Shown here: positions 11,003 through 22,937 of the stretch, one piece after another | Layout: each line of letters opens with the position of its first letter | Position numbering within the stretch: the stretch's first letter is position 1 | Source of the DNA: Thelonectria olida | Taxonomy: Eukaryota > Ascomycota > Sordariomycetes > Hypocreales > Nectriaceae | DNA length: 64,000 nucleotides | Assembly (NCBI GenBank): GCA_020736575.1 | Contig: JAGPYM010000003.1 | Coordinates: 1-64,000 of the forward strand | Direction: 5' to 3' | The notes under the pieces: generated by a model | Databases searched by the model: none | What the model saw: the letters and a program-made list of their open reading frames with translations, nothing else | What the model was told of the DNA's origin: nothing | Made by a program: the position numbers and the translations under genes

Positions 11003-11581
11003 TATTGAAGGCGATGAACCTGTTTTCCAGTGTCAAATAAGTCGTATCACGGTGAGGGTTTGTTTCTGGATGGTTGACAGACTTTTCGAAGGATGAGACC
11101 ATCTCTAGAACAACGAAGATTTTATCGGTGGCATTATTAGCAACACGCCCAACACGCCCAACACGCCGAAGAGAACTATGGGGCCGCGGAAATGCTCGGA
11201 CATTATGTCGCTATGAACTACCGTAGGACACGCCATGGCCACGCAAGAGTATTGAAGTCATAGTGTCCTGCCGACAGGGCGTAGAATGGATGGTAGGGCG
11301 GGTTACTGCAAAATGGGTACCTAACAATGCAGAAATATGCACTGTGCCTCCAATTCTTCGTATGAGTTAGCGATTGCTCGGTGACATCATCAGACGCGCA
11401 AGAACTAGTGAGAAGTTGCCCAAGGTGCGTCAACTGATATAAGGTCAAAGCGAGGAGAAACAAAGAGCTCTCGATTCCAGGAGGAGAAATATCTATCCAT
11501 CTTCGAGTTGAGAAACCCCTTATCCAAAGCGACCCTTATAACTTCGCATCAATATTATCGTCAGGCTGGAAACACTTCCAA
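11003..11581. other. Intergenic with a short 9-bp tandem repeat
   Basis: About 580 bp. Contains three near-perfect copies of a 9-bp unit (aacacgccc) at about 11143-11170. No coding potential recognised. Confidence 0.5.
11143..11170. repeat. 9-bp tandem repeat, three copies
   Basis: Unit aacacgccc repeated three times, the last copy with one mismatch (aacacgccg). Non-coding minisatellite-like slippage. Confidence 0.7.
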
Positions 11582-13239
11582 CTACAAAACATATCGGAAT
11601 TGGGGATTCTGAACAACGGTTAGCTAGTGAAGTGATTGAAGTTTCGAACAACTTACCTCAAAGTCTGTTTGATCAACCGCCTCGTGCGGCATGTCGTCTG
11701 TCACCCCGGCCTGCAGGGCAGCCTCATCTCGCCGTCGGTTCCGCGCAGTCAGCAGTGCGCGCAAGCCCACGGCAATCACCATCTGCGTTGTAGAGCACGC
11801 GAGGATGACGATACAGCCCGTCTGATAGAACGGGGCTTCTTTTGCGAGGAATGCATGGGGACCAATAATGTTACCCGCGCAGTACGCAGTGAACACGATT
11901 GCTGAGGCAGTCATTCTCTTGGTGTAGCCGCCGAGGTTCGTTGCAGGCATCTGGAGTGCGAGGACCAGAGAGGCGACATAGGCGCCGACGATGTAGTAGC
12001 CGAAGAGGACCCCGATCTTGTGATGGGCGCGATCCAGCTTCCACATGAGGCAGGTTCCAATGACGGTAGGAATTAGGTATAGCGTCATGATGGTTGTGCG
12101 AGAGTTGGGAAGCTTGGAGGCGAGGAAGGTTCCGGAGAGAATCCAAAACACCTGGAACGCGCCTTGGGGAATTCCCAAGGCCACAGTCAGAAGCGGGTCG
12201 CTCACCAAGCCCTTGATGATCAGCTTGCCAAAGTTGGCAATGCCGCCGTTGATGACTTCGTTCAGGAGCATGAACAGAGTCAACAGCCAGACCTGCGGAT
12301 CCGTGAATGCCTCCTTGATCTGGTACCACTTGATAGACTTGTTGAGCACACCGGTCTTCGCAAGTCGCGCACGCCCAATCATCAATGCCTTTTCCTCGAG
12401 GCTGAATCTCTTCGCAGACATGATACTGTCGGGCAAGAAGGTAAAGAGGACAATAGCCCAAACGACGGTGGCTGCTCCGCACGTGAGGAAGACGGCCTTC
12501 CAGACGGGAAACGAGTCGATCTGCCCGATGGCGTAGCTGAGAAGACCGCCAATCATGGATCCAAATCCATTGCAACAGTAAAAGATTCCGGCTCTAAATG
12601 GCTGCTCCGATCGAATGTACCTAACAAATGGACGTGTGAGCCGCATGCGCAAGTTCGAAAAGAAATAGTCACTCACCACATGGAAACCATCATCATGAAG
12701 CAAGTGGTGATGGGTGCCTCAAAGACGCCCAAGAAGAATCGACAAGCAGCGAGGCCCCCAAAGCCGGTGCACGCCGCAGTGATCATCAAGACTGAACCCC
12801 ATGCCAAGACGCACCCGGAGACAACCATGCCCATGCGAGTTTTCTGCGCGAGGTAAACCCACGGGTACTCGGCACCCAAGTACGCAAAGTAGAAGATGCT
12901 TGCAAACCACGAGTATTGATCTTGGGTGATGCCGGTGCTCGTGAAGAGATCAAAGACGGCTGCATAAGACATGGCCTGCTTGTCGATGTACTGCAAGACA
13001 TATGTGCCAGCCAATAGAGGGAGCACGACGACGTCAATTTTGCGGACAAGTCTGCGATTCCTCTCTTTATCCTCGAGGAGTTCGTGGAGGTATTCATCGC
13101 TGAAGTTGTGCTCCCGGAGGAATACTTCGGTGGCGTCAAGGATCTGGACGTCTCCGTTCGCGATAGATTCGGCTTTGGTGTTGTGGGTGTCTTTCTTTTC
13201 GAGGTCTGCACCTACTTTGACATCCATATTGTTGTCCAT
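11582..13239 (-). CDS. Dal5-like MFS permease (anion:cation symporter family)
   Basis: Plasma-membrane MFS transporter, 517 residues; this family (ACS, allantoate/nicotinate/pantothenate permeases) imports small organic acids. Exons 12677-13239, 11657-12620 and a 27-bp last exon 11582-11608; introns 12621-12676 and 11609-11656. Long hydrophilic N-terminus, then VRKIDVVVLPLLAGTYVLQYIDK, SYAAVFDLF and QYSWFASIFYFAYL, typical of TM1-TM2, and EAPITTC in TM4; about 12 hydrophobic segments. The last exon restores the family C-terminus (TDFENPQFRYVL), which supports the second intron. Three HGATAR sites lie about 430-490 bp upstream. Natural substrate unknown. Confidence 0.9.
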
Positions 13240-15395
13240 GTTGCCTGGAGGATGCGGACCGCAATTGGTGGGCGTGAGGTGAGTAGGGATGACTGCCGTC
13301 CGGGGTCAGCTTGAGAAAGCACTTCAACGTGAAAATAGAAGCATGTCAGGGCCGTATTTATGTCGAGGAATGCCAGACTATCCGTTGTGTCTTATCTTGC
13401 AACATGGGAGTACAGGGGTTGAAATGCCGGGAAACCAGCCGCGAGAGTATATTACACCTGCGCCAGATACAGAACCAACTTACCAGTCTCGTCTTTATCA
13501 ATGATAGCAGTTCGGCCGAGATAATGGTCGACCAGAATGACCCGGCTATTCCATAGCAAATAGAAGTTCATGCGCTGAGATCTAGATAGGAGAATATCAT
13601 CGGGCTCTAGATTGAAGCCCGAACATCCGAGTCACGACGACTTCGGTCGCAGATTTTAAGGCCGCGCTTATCAAGAAGATAAAGCTAGGCATGATCAGTC
13701 GACAATGAACCCATGCTGGCTCTTATCTTGGGGTGACCCCGCAGGTTGATCGCAAGCTCTTCAGGTTGAGGCGACATGGCTCCTTGAGGGGTATATCAGT
13801 GGCGACAACGCAAGTTCGCTTTACACGTATGCGTTTCTCACAGAATATTAAGCAGCAGTATATTCTTTGAATTGCTTCTTTCTTTCCACTGAGAATTGTC
13901 TCCAAGAAACGTTATGATTTAATCTCTCCTTCGACAGTGTTGCCAGGTGCGTGCTCGGGGATTGTGAAGGACCTAACCCCGCAAGACCCCAGGTTTTGGG
14001 GGTCTCCAAGGAGAATTACCCCGGTGAACAAAGGGGACACGCGGCAACCCAGGTTGCCAGGGAACCTAGGTAATTATTTCGTACGGTTCAGTGGTTCTTG
14101 GGCCGTTATTTTGCCGACGAAGCCACCAGTCACAGCCCGATAAAGCAAAGGTCGATCTCAAACGCCCGGCAGCCTTGTGTTTGAGATCTCTCAAGTGTCA
14201 ACAGGCGACAGCATAACCAAGGATAAACGGAACTTTCAGAGTGCGTCCTGAGTTTCGAACCTTTTGCTACCCTAATTTCCAATAAGGGAGAAGCGCTTTT
14301 CTGGGAATCAGCGCAGTATCTTGGGTCAGGAACTATCCCCTGATATTGCATCGGTTTTCACGTTCATGAGTATGTCTACTACGCATGGATTTTTAAATCT
14401 CCTTATTTCACGGATAAAACCCATTTTTGCTGCCTCCAAGGATTGCACAATGGCGAGCCGATCTCCTTCCCCTGATAGTTCGCTCCCTACCTAGGCTATG
14501 TAGAACTGGTCATGTTGAGTGAAGTCGTCGCCATTCCTTAGATTCCGAACTACCCTACAGCAGGACGACAAAGAAGGTGGGCAGAAGTTGCCTATTGATG
14601 ACAAAGACGAACACAGACAAAATGAGAGCTACTATGGAATGTACCAAGGAGGCGGTACCACGAGAATGATATGATATGCCATTCCTCAGCCACCCGATGA
14701 TTCCACATCCCTTTCAGCTTCTGGGGTAAGCTTATGGACCCTGACCACTCAACGCCTCAACAGCTTGACGCTGAAAAACATTGAAAGCACAGCCCCTGAA
14801 TCCGGAGGCTCACATTCAGATCCCTGACGCCGCCATCGATTAGCTTATCCACTAGCCGTGTGATGCAGGGGTGTCCTTTGCTCCAAGACCCCACCGTCGG
14901 CAAAGTGTGCCTCGGTTGCTCGCGAAATGATTTTGCTTGTAGTTTGGTGTGCTCCAGAATTCGTCTTACACTAACCATGACGCAGCCTGAAACTGATATA
15001 CTCGGAACCGACAAACAAGCAACATTAGCTGCCTTTTTCTATACGGAACCTGGGTGCATTACAGCCATTCAACTCTCCTCGGATGCTCGCATCCCCTGTC
15101 TGAATTAGGAAATTTGAGTGATCGAAGTAATGTGGCTTTTGGAAGCTCGAGGCACCGTCCTCGATGACGGGTCTGATTGGCGCGCTCGAGAGTTGTATCG
15201 TTGATGGTCTCTATTACAGTCCACAACTTCAGACCTTACGGCCTGGAGGGAGCCAGGAGTAATTTGTAGTAACTTGTCCAGTTGAAGAATAGATAAAAAG
15301 GCAATAACTCTTCGTGACGGTGTAAAACACAGAACTCAAGAACTCACGATATCAAAATAGTTCAAAAGCTGCTAAGTTGGCTTGTCACTGGTTAT
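13240..15395. other. Intergenic between divergent genes; GATA-site cluster
   Basis: About 2.1 kb separating the minus-strand permease from the small plus-strand gene. Holds the GATA-type sites listed separately. A possible Cys-containing two-exon ORF around 14863-15108 (intron-like gtgtgc...ctaac...cgcag) lacks signal peptide and similarity, so I do not call it. Confidence 0.5.
13667..13727. promoter_or_regulatory. Cluster of three GATA (HGATAR) sites upstream of permease
   Basis: cttatca at 13667-13673 (reverse of TGATAAG), agataa at 13677-13682, and cttatct at 13722-13728 (reverse of AGATAAG). Known: HGATAR is bound by AreA/Nit2-type nitrogen regulators. Inference: nitrogen-responsive control of the Dal5-like permease. 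Three sites in about 60 bp is suggestive, not proof. Confidence 0.4.
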
Positions 15396-15776
15396 ATGGC
15401 AAGCGCTCCTTCATCCAATCAATCTTCGAAGCAACCAGCAGGGTCGCATACACCCGCCTCAGGCTCAAATTCTCCGACAGGTAGGTTCCTTGGAGATTGG
15501 TTCATGCAAGAGTCATGCAGTGTGCTAAAGTCTTTCCAGGACAAGCCGAAGATATACCCGACTCGGTCAAGCAAGGCGAAAAGCGGACTAAATCGGTATG
15601 CAGTTCTCCCAAGTGAGAAGGGTAGATCAGGTAGTGCTGACAAAGCGTGGTAGACTATGGAGGACGGCTCAAAGTCCAATAGCCCACCACCCAAACAGGG
15701 TTCGAGTGGTGGTCAAACATCAAACTCGTCTGGAGGTCTCTCCCCACCGGACTTCTTCAGTTTCTGCAACCCTTAG
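15396..15776 (+). CDS. Small Ser/Pro/Gly-rich protein, three exons, unrecognised
   Basis: An 87-residue protein in exons 15396-15480, 15540-15595 and 15654-15776. Both introns (59 and 58 bp) have consensus donors (gtaggt, gtatgc) and tag/cag acceptors, and the three exons join in frame. Low-complexity hydrophilic: start MASAPSSNQSSKQPAG, middle charged (GQAEDIPDSVKQGEKRTKS), then SPPPKQGSSGGQ, ending in the aromatic tail PPDFFSFCNP. No signal peptide or membrane segment. I recognise no named family; the coherent composition across exons supports it as real. Sits alone between two Dal5-like permeases, convergent with the second. Confidence 0.6.
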
Positions 15777-16071
15777 AACGGGTGGAGACGTTGAAATAGA
15801 TTCGATCTGGAAAAGAAGAGGGTGTGCAGTTGGTTCGTAACACATTCCTTTATTGATGATAGCTTGCTCGATATAGTTGGGCCAAAAGAGCCATCATCTA
15901 CGCGGAATGGGCTGAGGGAGATTTCAAAATCTTAAAAATGATGAGCATGTGTTAATATTATTCACGAGAGATGTCTCACAAGTTCAAAGACCAAAACCAA
16001 GTGAAGCATTGCTAGTAGAGTGTGTCGGTGTCAAAGAAGGACAGGCTAATTATGTATAGAATCCCCATCCT

Positions 16072-17649
16072 TCACAGCTCATAACGAAACTCCCGATTCT
16101 CCAGATCAGTGAGATCAAAGAACTCATGATTATCTTCGACCCTGTACGAGTCTCCTCGCTCTGCCTTCTCTTGGTCTCTTTGCTGGTTTCTGCGGACAAA
16201 AACCCACCGCATCACTAGCAAGTCCACCGTGATGAGGAAGTAAATGATGCATATCGAAATCTTGGCGGGCAGGTATCTGGGAGCATCGCCGGCCTGGAAA
16301 GTATGAGGCGAGATGATGTTGCCCACGGTGTAGGCGATGGTCCCAATGCACGCCACAGTAATCTTCTTGGTTGACCCAGCCACGTTCGAGCTCTGGAGGC
16401 CGAGAATAGTTGTCCAGCCGATCGGGATGCCTCCGCTCGTGTAGTACCCGATGAGGGCTGGTACCTTTTCCGTAGTTGCCATCAATATGGCACCAATGAT
16501 TGCTGGCAAGTGACCCAGCACGCAAAAGTACAGACGTTGCCGAGTCTTCATCGCACCATATGTCAAGCCGACGAGAGCAACAATCTCCCAGGCGCCAAGA
16601 GGCGTGACCAACAAGAGCGACTCATGGCTGGTGTAGCCCATACCCTTGACGAGAATGTTTCCAAAGCTGGTTGCAATCGAGTTTGGGATGTTTGCCGCAA
16701 AAATCCAGAAGGCGTACAGCCAAGTCATGACATCCGTCAACGCCTCGCGGACGTGCTTCCACTTGAAGGCTTGCGAACCAATGCCCTGCTCATTGCCTCG
16801 GATCCTTTCTAGATGAAGACCTTTTTCTTCCTTGCTGAGGAAGCCAGCCACAGCTGGAGAGTCTGGCATGATGAACCAGAAGGTGACTCCAACACATGCT
16901 GTTAAGAGGCCAAGGAACAGAAAAATGATCTGCCATCCAAGCAGCTTAGCGTCTGGGTCGCTTCCCACGTGCGTTGCCACTCCGTAGGCAAAGTATCCGC
17001 CAAACATCTGGGCGGCGCCACAGACGGAAAACCAGATTCCCACGCGAAAAGCTTGTTCTTCCTTTGTATACCACTGAGACGTGAAGAGAACCCACGCGGG
17101 CACGATGGCCGCCTCGAGGACGCCGAGGAAGAATCGGCAGGCCAGAAGACCAGAGTAGTTGTGGCAAGCAGCCATGCACGCCAGCGTTGCACCCCAGAGA
17201 GTGACGTTGACGGAAACGTACTTGGCCAGGGGAAACATCTGAATAAGGCGGATTGTTGGAAACTCAAAGGCCAGCTGGCCGAAGAAGAAGATGGATGCCA
17301 CCCAATTGAACTCGTTGCCTTTGAGACCGGTCGACTAAATAATACCAGTGACGCTGGCATATGAAATGGCAGTCTTGTCAATGTACTGGAGGAAGTAAAC
17401 GATGCAGATGAGAGGCATGATATGTGCGTCGATGCGTCGAATGAGTCTCTTATTGCGTTCGGGGTCCAGTGGCGTCGTCAATCCCCCCGTTTCATTGAGA
17501 AGATCGAGAGCTGCGTCGCCATCGTTGGTGGGACCAAGTTTGACAGGAGTTGGCGCTCGAACAGGTTCAGGATCAGATGGGATGGAACCCGTCTTCTCCT
17601 TTACCTCTGGAGGATGGTCATGGCCGGGTTTCTCGACAATGTCTGCCAT
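16072..17649 (-). pseudogene. Dal5-like MFS permease interrupted by an in-frame TAG
   Basis: Second member of the anion:cation symporter family; 525 codons in a single exon. The frame is perfect except for TAG at 17335-17337 (codon 105), in the loop after TM1 between SYASVTGII and STGLKGNEFNWVASIFFFGQL, where relatives have a polar residue (often Gln) inside continuous sequence. Family features on both sides are intact: RRIDAHIMPLICIVYFLQYIDK, EAAIVPAWVLFTSQWY, MPDSPAVAGFLS and the C-terminal FFDLTDLENREFRYEL. CAG to TAG is a single C-to-T change. Alternatives: consensus error, stop readthrough, or restart at the ATG at 17301 giving a protein lacking TM1. Start ATG 17649 (MADIVEKPG). Confidence 0.75.
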
Positions 17650-18137
17650 ATTGCTCGCAACGGATGGCTGCAAGGCTGTAAAGAAACAATAGACTACAAG
17701 GTATGCAGAGTTGGCAGCTCAAATCCTAAACCATCTATTCATCTATTTTATACATGCAACACCTGGCAAGCACGCAACCACGCGCAGGGACCAAATGTCA
17801 TCCAAGATGGAGTTTCGAGTGAACGATGTTCGTTCCAGCTTCCTCATCAGGACGTGATTATCCACAGACAGGGATCCTGGAGGGTCGAAAGTCGCCCGTT
17901 TTTGTGAGCACGTCATTGACACCAAGAGTTGCATATTGAAGTTGCAAAAGACGTGAAGAATTTGAATTGATCAGGCCAATGATTGGACAATTTTCGACAT
18001 TCGATGCTCCGAGGGTGCATGCTGATGTCAAGCCCTGGCCGAAGCGAGTGTCAGCTCGGCACAATCCGAAACTGACGAACTGCTGGAGCAGCACTCATGC
18101 AGTATCTATCCACTCCTAATCTCAACCTGAATGTACA
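17650..18137. other. Intergenic
   Basis: About 490 bp between the start of the interrupted permease and the stop of the regulator. No feature recognised. Confidence 0.4.
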
Positions 18138-19868
18138 TTAACTTGAAGCTACGACTTCGTGCGGCGGGAAGATCTGCTCATCCGCCTGCACCTTTTCGGT
18201 GTTCAGAGACTGGCTGGTGATGTAGAAGCCAAACCCAGCTGGGTTCTCTCCTTGTGCATAGTTTGCCGTGATGGGATTCTTGTCTAACAGAGACTTTACC
18301 CAGGTCTTACCCTCGGGCTCCAGCTCTAGCACATTCATCGCCATACCCACAGGGAACAAGTACAGAAACGTTGGCTCCTTGCTCCTTTGGTGATGACGGC
18401 TCACCCACTCAAACGAACGACATACCTCCATGGCGGGGTCCCGGACTGTCAGGGAGGACCCCGGTCGTCTAAGAGGGTCGAATGATATTTCCCACGCTTC
18501 GCTTCCCTGAGGTGTTGCGGCAACTGCGCAGGATTCAATGCGAGGACCTGCACCGAATGGATCCAGCTTCCAAAGAAGAGCGAGAAGCCACATGAGCGCA
18601 GCATTGTAAAGCATCAGCTCCGTGGCAGCTACAAACTTGGCGAAACGGAGGCGGCCAAATTTTCTGGATGATCCGATCGGTCCAAGCGAGGCGAATGCTG
18701 GCCCATTAGGTGGCTGCTTCTCGGCTTCGTCAACACCGACATGGTGGCCAGACGTTGATTGCCATCGCCACCTCCACTCGTACAGCGCAACGAGCTGCTT
18801 CTCAACTCGCTTGATGATCTCTTGCAGTGAAGCAGGATCTGGGGCCGTCGACTGCTCCCATGCTGCATGGTCCTGAAGAATACCAGGAACCACGACAAGA
18901 ATGTCGAGAATCTCACTCTGCGGCGTCTTTGACTTTGGATCCAAGGCCCATGGGACTGTTCGCCACCTTTCGTCATCAAAGAAGAGCCGCTGTTTTCCAA
19001 CGAGGCCAGTGACGAGCTAGATTGATTCGTAAGCCTAGGACTCTATCACGTTGTCTGTTATTTCTTACCACAGTGGCTCTGGCGGCTTCAAACGCATTGA
19101 GAAGAGGCTGACGCTGGAAAGCCTCCGGGCCGCAGATGTACAGCAGTCTTGAGAGTCCCCTTAAATGAAAGATGGCTCCAGTGCGATCACATTTGGATGC
19201 CTACTCTGTTGTTAGCTCTGCAACGACGATATGCCGATTATGCACTCACTGCATGCATCAATAGGATCAGAATGGGTATCAAGAGTTGGTTCCCGTCCTT
19301 GACCAACGCCGTGCCCTTGCCAAGCTCTGTGGCCAGCGTCGTCAAGCATTTTCCGTACTGCACAGAACCCTCAAGCTCAATATCGGTCTTGTGGTTGGTC
19401 CTTCCAAAGTTGGCTTGTGACAGAGCCTTGGTTGCATCGAAGGCCAGATGTCCAAGTTTTCCCTCGGCAGCTTGATTGAGCCAGAGGGATCCGTACGATC
19501 TCCAGATGAAGTTGGAAAACATAAAAGAAAAGCAAAAGTCGCCCTGAAACGCAACCAGGCTGAGCTCCGGGGGCGGAGATTGCACACGATCAGCAGCGGG
19601 CTTCATTTGACGAGAAGAGTCGGGGGGCTTCTCAATGGTCGCGGTTGAGGGGAACGGCGCGGTGGATGTGTGGTGCCAGATGCGAGGTCTTTCGTATCCC
19701 GCGCATTCAAATCCAGCTTTTGTGCATCGAAGGCAAACAGGTCTTGTTTCGTCTAAGACACGTCAGCTAATCTGGCTCTCGCATGGGCGTCAATTGGGAC
19801 GAACCGCATTTGACCCGTCGTTTGCGACACGTATTGCAGCCTTTGCTGCGACCGGCGACACCAACCAT
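18138..19868 (-). CDS. Zn2Cys6 transcription factor
   Basis: Regulator of 525 residues. Exons 19805-19868, 19250-19752, 19069-19200, 18138-19016; introns of 52, 49 and 52 bp with CTAAC/CTGAC-type branch sites. Zn2Cys6 cluster at Cys11, 14, 21, 28, 31 and 38 (GCNTCRKRRVKC, then DETRPVCLRCTKAGFEC), split by intron 1. The remainder (FMFSNFIWRSYGSLWL, LATELGKGTALVKDGNQLL, CGPEAFQRQPLLNAFEAAR, LVGKQRLFFDDERW) follows the pattern of the PF11951-type fungal TF domain. No leucine zipper seen. Flanked by the interrupted permease and a secreted hydrolase, all on the minus strand; local control is possible but unproven. Confidence 0.88.
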
Positions 19869-20702
19869 GACGGCGAGATCGATTGAGATGTGCAGATATG
19901 GTTGGAGTGAATTAATTGAGGATGGAGCAGCACTAAAGAAGCTCAAAAGACAGAACAGATGGGAGAACAGTTGGCTCGAAAGCACGCTAAGCACGAAAGA
20001 CGTTACAACTGCCAAGAGCCGGGCGCATCAAGATCAAATGCGGGCGCACGGCGTTACTTCTCAGCCCTCGGTCCCAGCGGCAGCACCGGAAACAGGGGGC
20101 TGGATACATCGAACAGACATCATTGGAGCTTCCTTTAACTGCCGGTAAGGCTGAATCTGCAGCACACTGGAGTTCGCCGGGTGGGTGGCCAGCACATCGG
20201 CAATCCCGGCGGTGGGTGTTGAGGGAACGAATGGGATGGCGGGCTGTTCATGTCTCCCTTGGAAGCTGAGCCACTTGATGCATTAGTCGAGAAATAGCGC
20301 CCGTTTCACACGTAAGCCACGGGGCGTCAAGGCCGAGCTCGGGTGTAATGGTGGCCCGTCAATGATACAGCTATGACGGTGCTGCTTTGACGATGATTGA
20401 ATGGATGTTTGCTAGATGCGCCGTATTACAGTGAAGGACAATTCAGGAGATTAGGAATGAAGACAGGCATTGAAGACGGATTGTAATTGAGAATTGCTCC
20501 AGGTACTATAGCGAAACAGCCCTTCAGAGCACAAAGAGAAGATTAATATTGTAGTCTAAGCAGAGAAATGAAGACGAAAACATCCATTCCAGTGAACCCC
20601 GTCTGGGCCTTTACTTGAGACGAGATAAGTCGACTGTTGAACATGAAGCCAAGCTATCAGTGTCCAGCTCGCGCCTGCAGCATGCACAGCGCTTAGGCAC
20701 AC
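19869..20702. other. Intergenic, regulator promoter
   Basis: About 830 bp between the regulator start and the end of the next minus-strand gene. No coding potential or repeat recognised. Confidence 0.45.
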
Positions 20703-22039
20703 TCACAGTCCACTAGACTCCAAGAACCCGGTAATGACATTGTAGGCTCCGGTAGCGTTGTGGTGGAAGTTGAAGTTGTGGCTTGCGTGCGGGTGTAGAT
20801 AAGGCGTGAACTTGGCGTTTCGCCAGATCGTTTTGGCCGGCTCTTCAAAGATGCCCTCGCACTCTCCGTCGCAAATGATGTAGTCGGTCTTTCCAGTGAT
20901 GGCCTAAGTTTGATGTCAGCGTCTTCTCTGTCGTTTGCGCATTGCAAAGCGTACCAGGACTGCTCCCTTGAAGCCACTCGCGTCAAAGTCGCCATCGGCA
21001 ATGGTCAGAAACTCGCCAATTCCGAACGGTTGCTTGTACTCTTCGCAGTAAGAAGAGGTGGGTATATCATAGAAGGGGTATTTGAAATAGCTGGAGTTGG
21101 TCAATCACACAAGTGAGCAGATATTCGCCTCGAGACACGATGGACTTACGTGTTGATTTGGGCGAAAACGTCAACCCAAGTCAGGTATCCAGGATCAAGC
21201 ACCCCGTACTTCCTCGGGTTCTGCAGAGACGCAATCCGAGGAACGAAAGATCTCACGAGGCCGTTGACGTTGAGACCTGTGGTGTTGTAGTTGATGGCGG
21301 TCAAAATCGCAGCGTCGGCGATGGATGGGTTCTCGGCGACAGCAAAGTGCGTTATAAAGGAGCCAAAGGAGAAACCCATCACGGCCAGTTTATCGGGCTT
21401 TCCGAAGGAGCCGTTGTACTTGCCAGACTTGACAATCTTGGAGAGCTCGACGAGAATGGCTTTTTGGATGCGAAGCTGATTGGTGAAGCCCGAAATCCTT
21501 TCTCACGTTAGCCAACACGACATATTTTGCAATGACAATGGAGCTCACTTTTCAGACTCTCCGACACCAAGTCGGTCGTAGAACCAAACCGAGTATCCCT
21601 TTGAGATGGCGTGCTGAACGAAGTTGTAGTCGTCGGGCTCATAAGCCGAATTCCAGTGGGTGCGGGCTTGTCCGATTCCATGAGTGGCGAGGATGACCGT
21701 CTTCTTACCATATCCACGCTTCTTCGGGGTGCAGAAAGACGCGGCAATGGTATAGGTGCCAGTGTGATTCGTAGTGCCAGTGAGAGGGCTGGGATAACCG
21801 GCGCTCGGTCGTGTAGTCACATTGGTGAGGAAGTCTTGGAGAGCATAGTCGTCGGTCCAGTCCGGAAAGTCAAAGGTGGTGACCTCGGTCGTAATAGTGA
21901 CGGGCACTTTGTACTCCCAGCAAGATGCGTCCGGAGGGTAGTAGGGCTGGCTCAATTGAACGGACGTGCTGATGCCATGGGAAGCAGCCATTGCACCACC
22001 CAAGGCCGCAGAGACGAGGAAGACTTGAGACAGCATCAT
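20703..22039 (-). CDS. Secreted alpha/beta hydrolase
   Basis: Serine hydrolase of 391 residues, probably secreted. Exons 21549-22039, 21150-21497, 20955-21090, 20703-20903; introns of 51, 59 and 51 bp. Signal peptide at about 1-18 (MMLSQVFLVSAALGGAMA). Oxyanion region ATHGIGQARTHWNS, VWFYDRLGVGESEK, nucleophile elbow MGFSFGSF (Ser207), probable acid near GKTDYIICDGEC, and a His-rich end PHASHNFNFHHNATG carrying the likely catalytic His. Several NxS/T sequons. This fungal family is poorly characterised; esterase or peptide/amide hydrolase are open options. Divergent from the glutathione transferase across a 0.9-kb promoter. Confidence 0.88.
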
Positions 22040-22132
22040 TGCGGAAGCGAGACCAGACAGGAGAGTTGTATTAGGGTGGTTGGAGTGAGTTGTGGTGAAA
22101 ACAATCGATATTCTGATGGTTTCCCGTCATGG

Positions 22133-22140
22133 TTATATAC
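22133..22140 (-). promoter_or_regulatory. TATA-like box of hydrolase
   Basis: Reads gtatataacc on the minus strand, about 95 bp before the hydrolase ATG. Confidence 0.4.
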
Positions 22141-22785
22141 TTGAGCTGCAGCAGAACAACATAGAGGCATGTCACACATTATTGCTCGGTCTCTTCACCA
22201 ATTCTCAGCAATCTCGTCGATTGAGTCCCAAAAGGGAAATGCAATGACAGGCGGATGACTTTGCATATGACGAGGCCGGAGTCTCAATAGGTGAGCAATG
22301 CAAACTTCAGCCCTCTATTCCATGAATTGAAGCAAAGCCAATCTCGCGTCTATTCTAAGACGAAGTTCTCGGCGCGATGCTGCGAGATTTCTGACGTGGC
22401 GGAGTCCATTGACGGATCTCCAGACCCCTGCCGATGACACTATCCCCATTACAGAAGCATTCCGCGAGGTGCTGACTCTGCCACAAGTTGAACATCCAGA
22501 AACTCCCAACGAGCCTGGAATCATGTAATTGACTGGCTTATTTTGGTTAGTGGTCAGTTAAAGTCCATGATCAAGCCACTCGATTCCAGGAAGGAGTAGC
22601 GAGCACATGGATGCGTTTGAGAGAGCTACCGAGCCTTTCACCTCCCTGACTGGTTTTCCGTGCCGGAAAATGATGCCATTGGCTTGGTGATCTTAGCACA
22701 TGGGAGTGTGGATCGTGGACCGGTAAATGACACGGAGAACTCCTTCATGACGGCACCCGTTCCCACTTACAAGCTTCACTCTTGA

Positions 22786-22793
22786 CTTATAAG
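22786..22793 (+). promoter_or_regulatory. TATA-like box of GST
   Basis: cttataag about 145 bp upstream of the ATG at 22938, followed by a pyrimidine-rich leader. Confidence 0.35.
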
Positions 22794-22937
22794 AGATGCA
22801 AGTCCGAAAGATCGGCCGGCCTTCTTGCTCTCTCGCTCCATAGCACACCTCTCAAAGCTTCGTCTTACAGCTGAAACTTTTTTCTTGATTTATCTCAAAA
22901 AACACTATTCTACATTTCGCGAGTCACCATCTTCGCC

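Larger units (their letters stand above)
22040..22937. other. Shared divergent promoter, hydrolase and GST
   Basis: About 900 bp between two divergent starts. Contains a TATA-like element for each gene (listed) and no convincing ORF. Confidence 0.5.

Noticed and set aside
14863..15108. Possible two-exon Cys-containing small protein
   Set aside because: An intron-like segment exists, but there is no signal peptide, family or promoter; weaker than the neighbouring three-exon gene.
17335..17352. Intron ending at TTTAG that would remove the amber codon
   Set aside because: Any GT close enough leaves an intron under 20 nt, and residues on both sides are needed for the family alignment.
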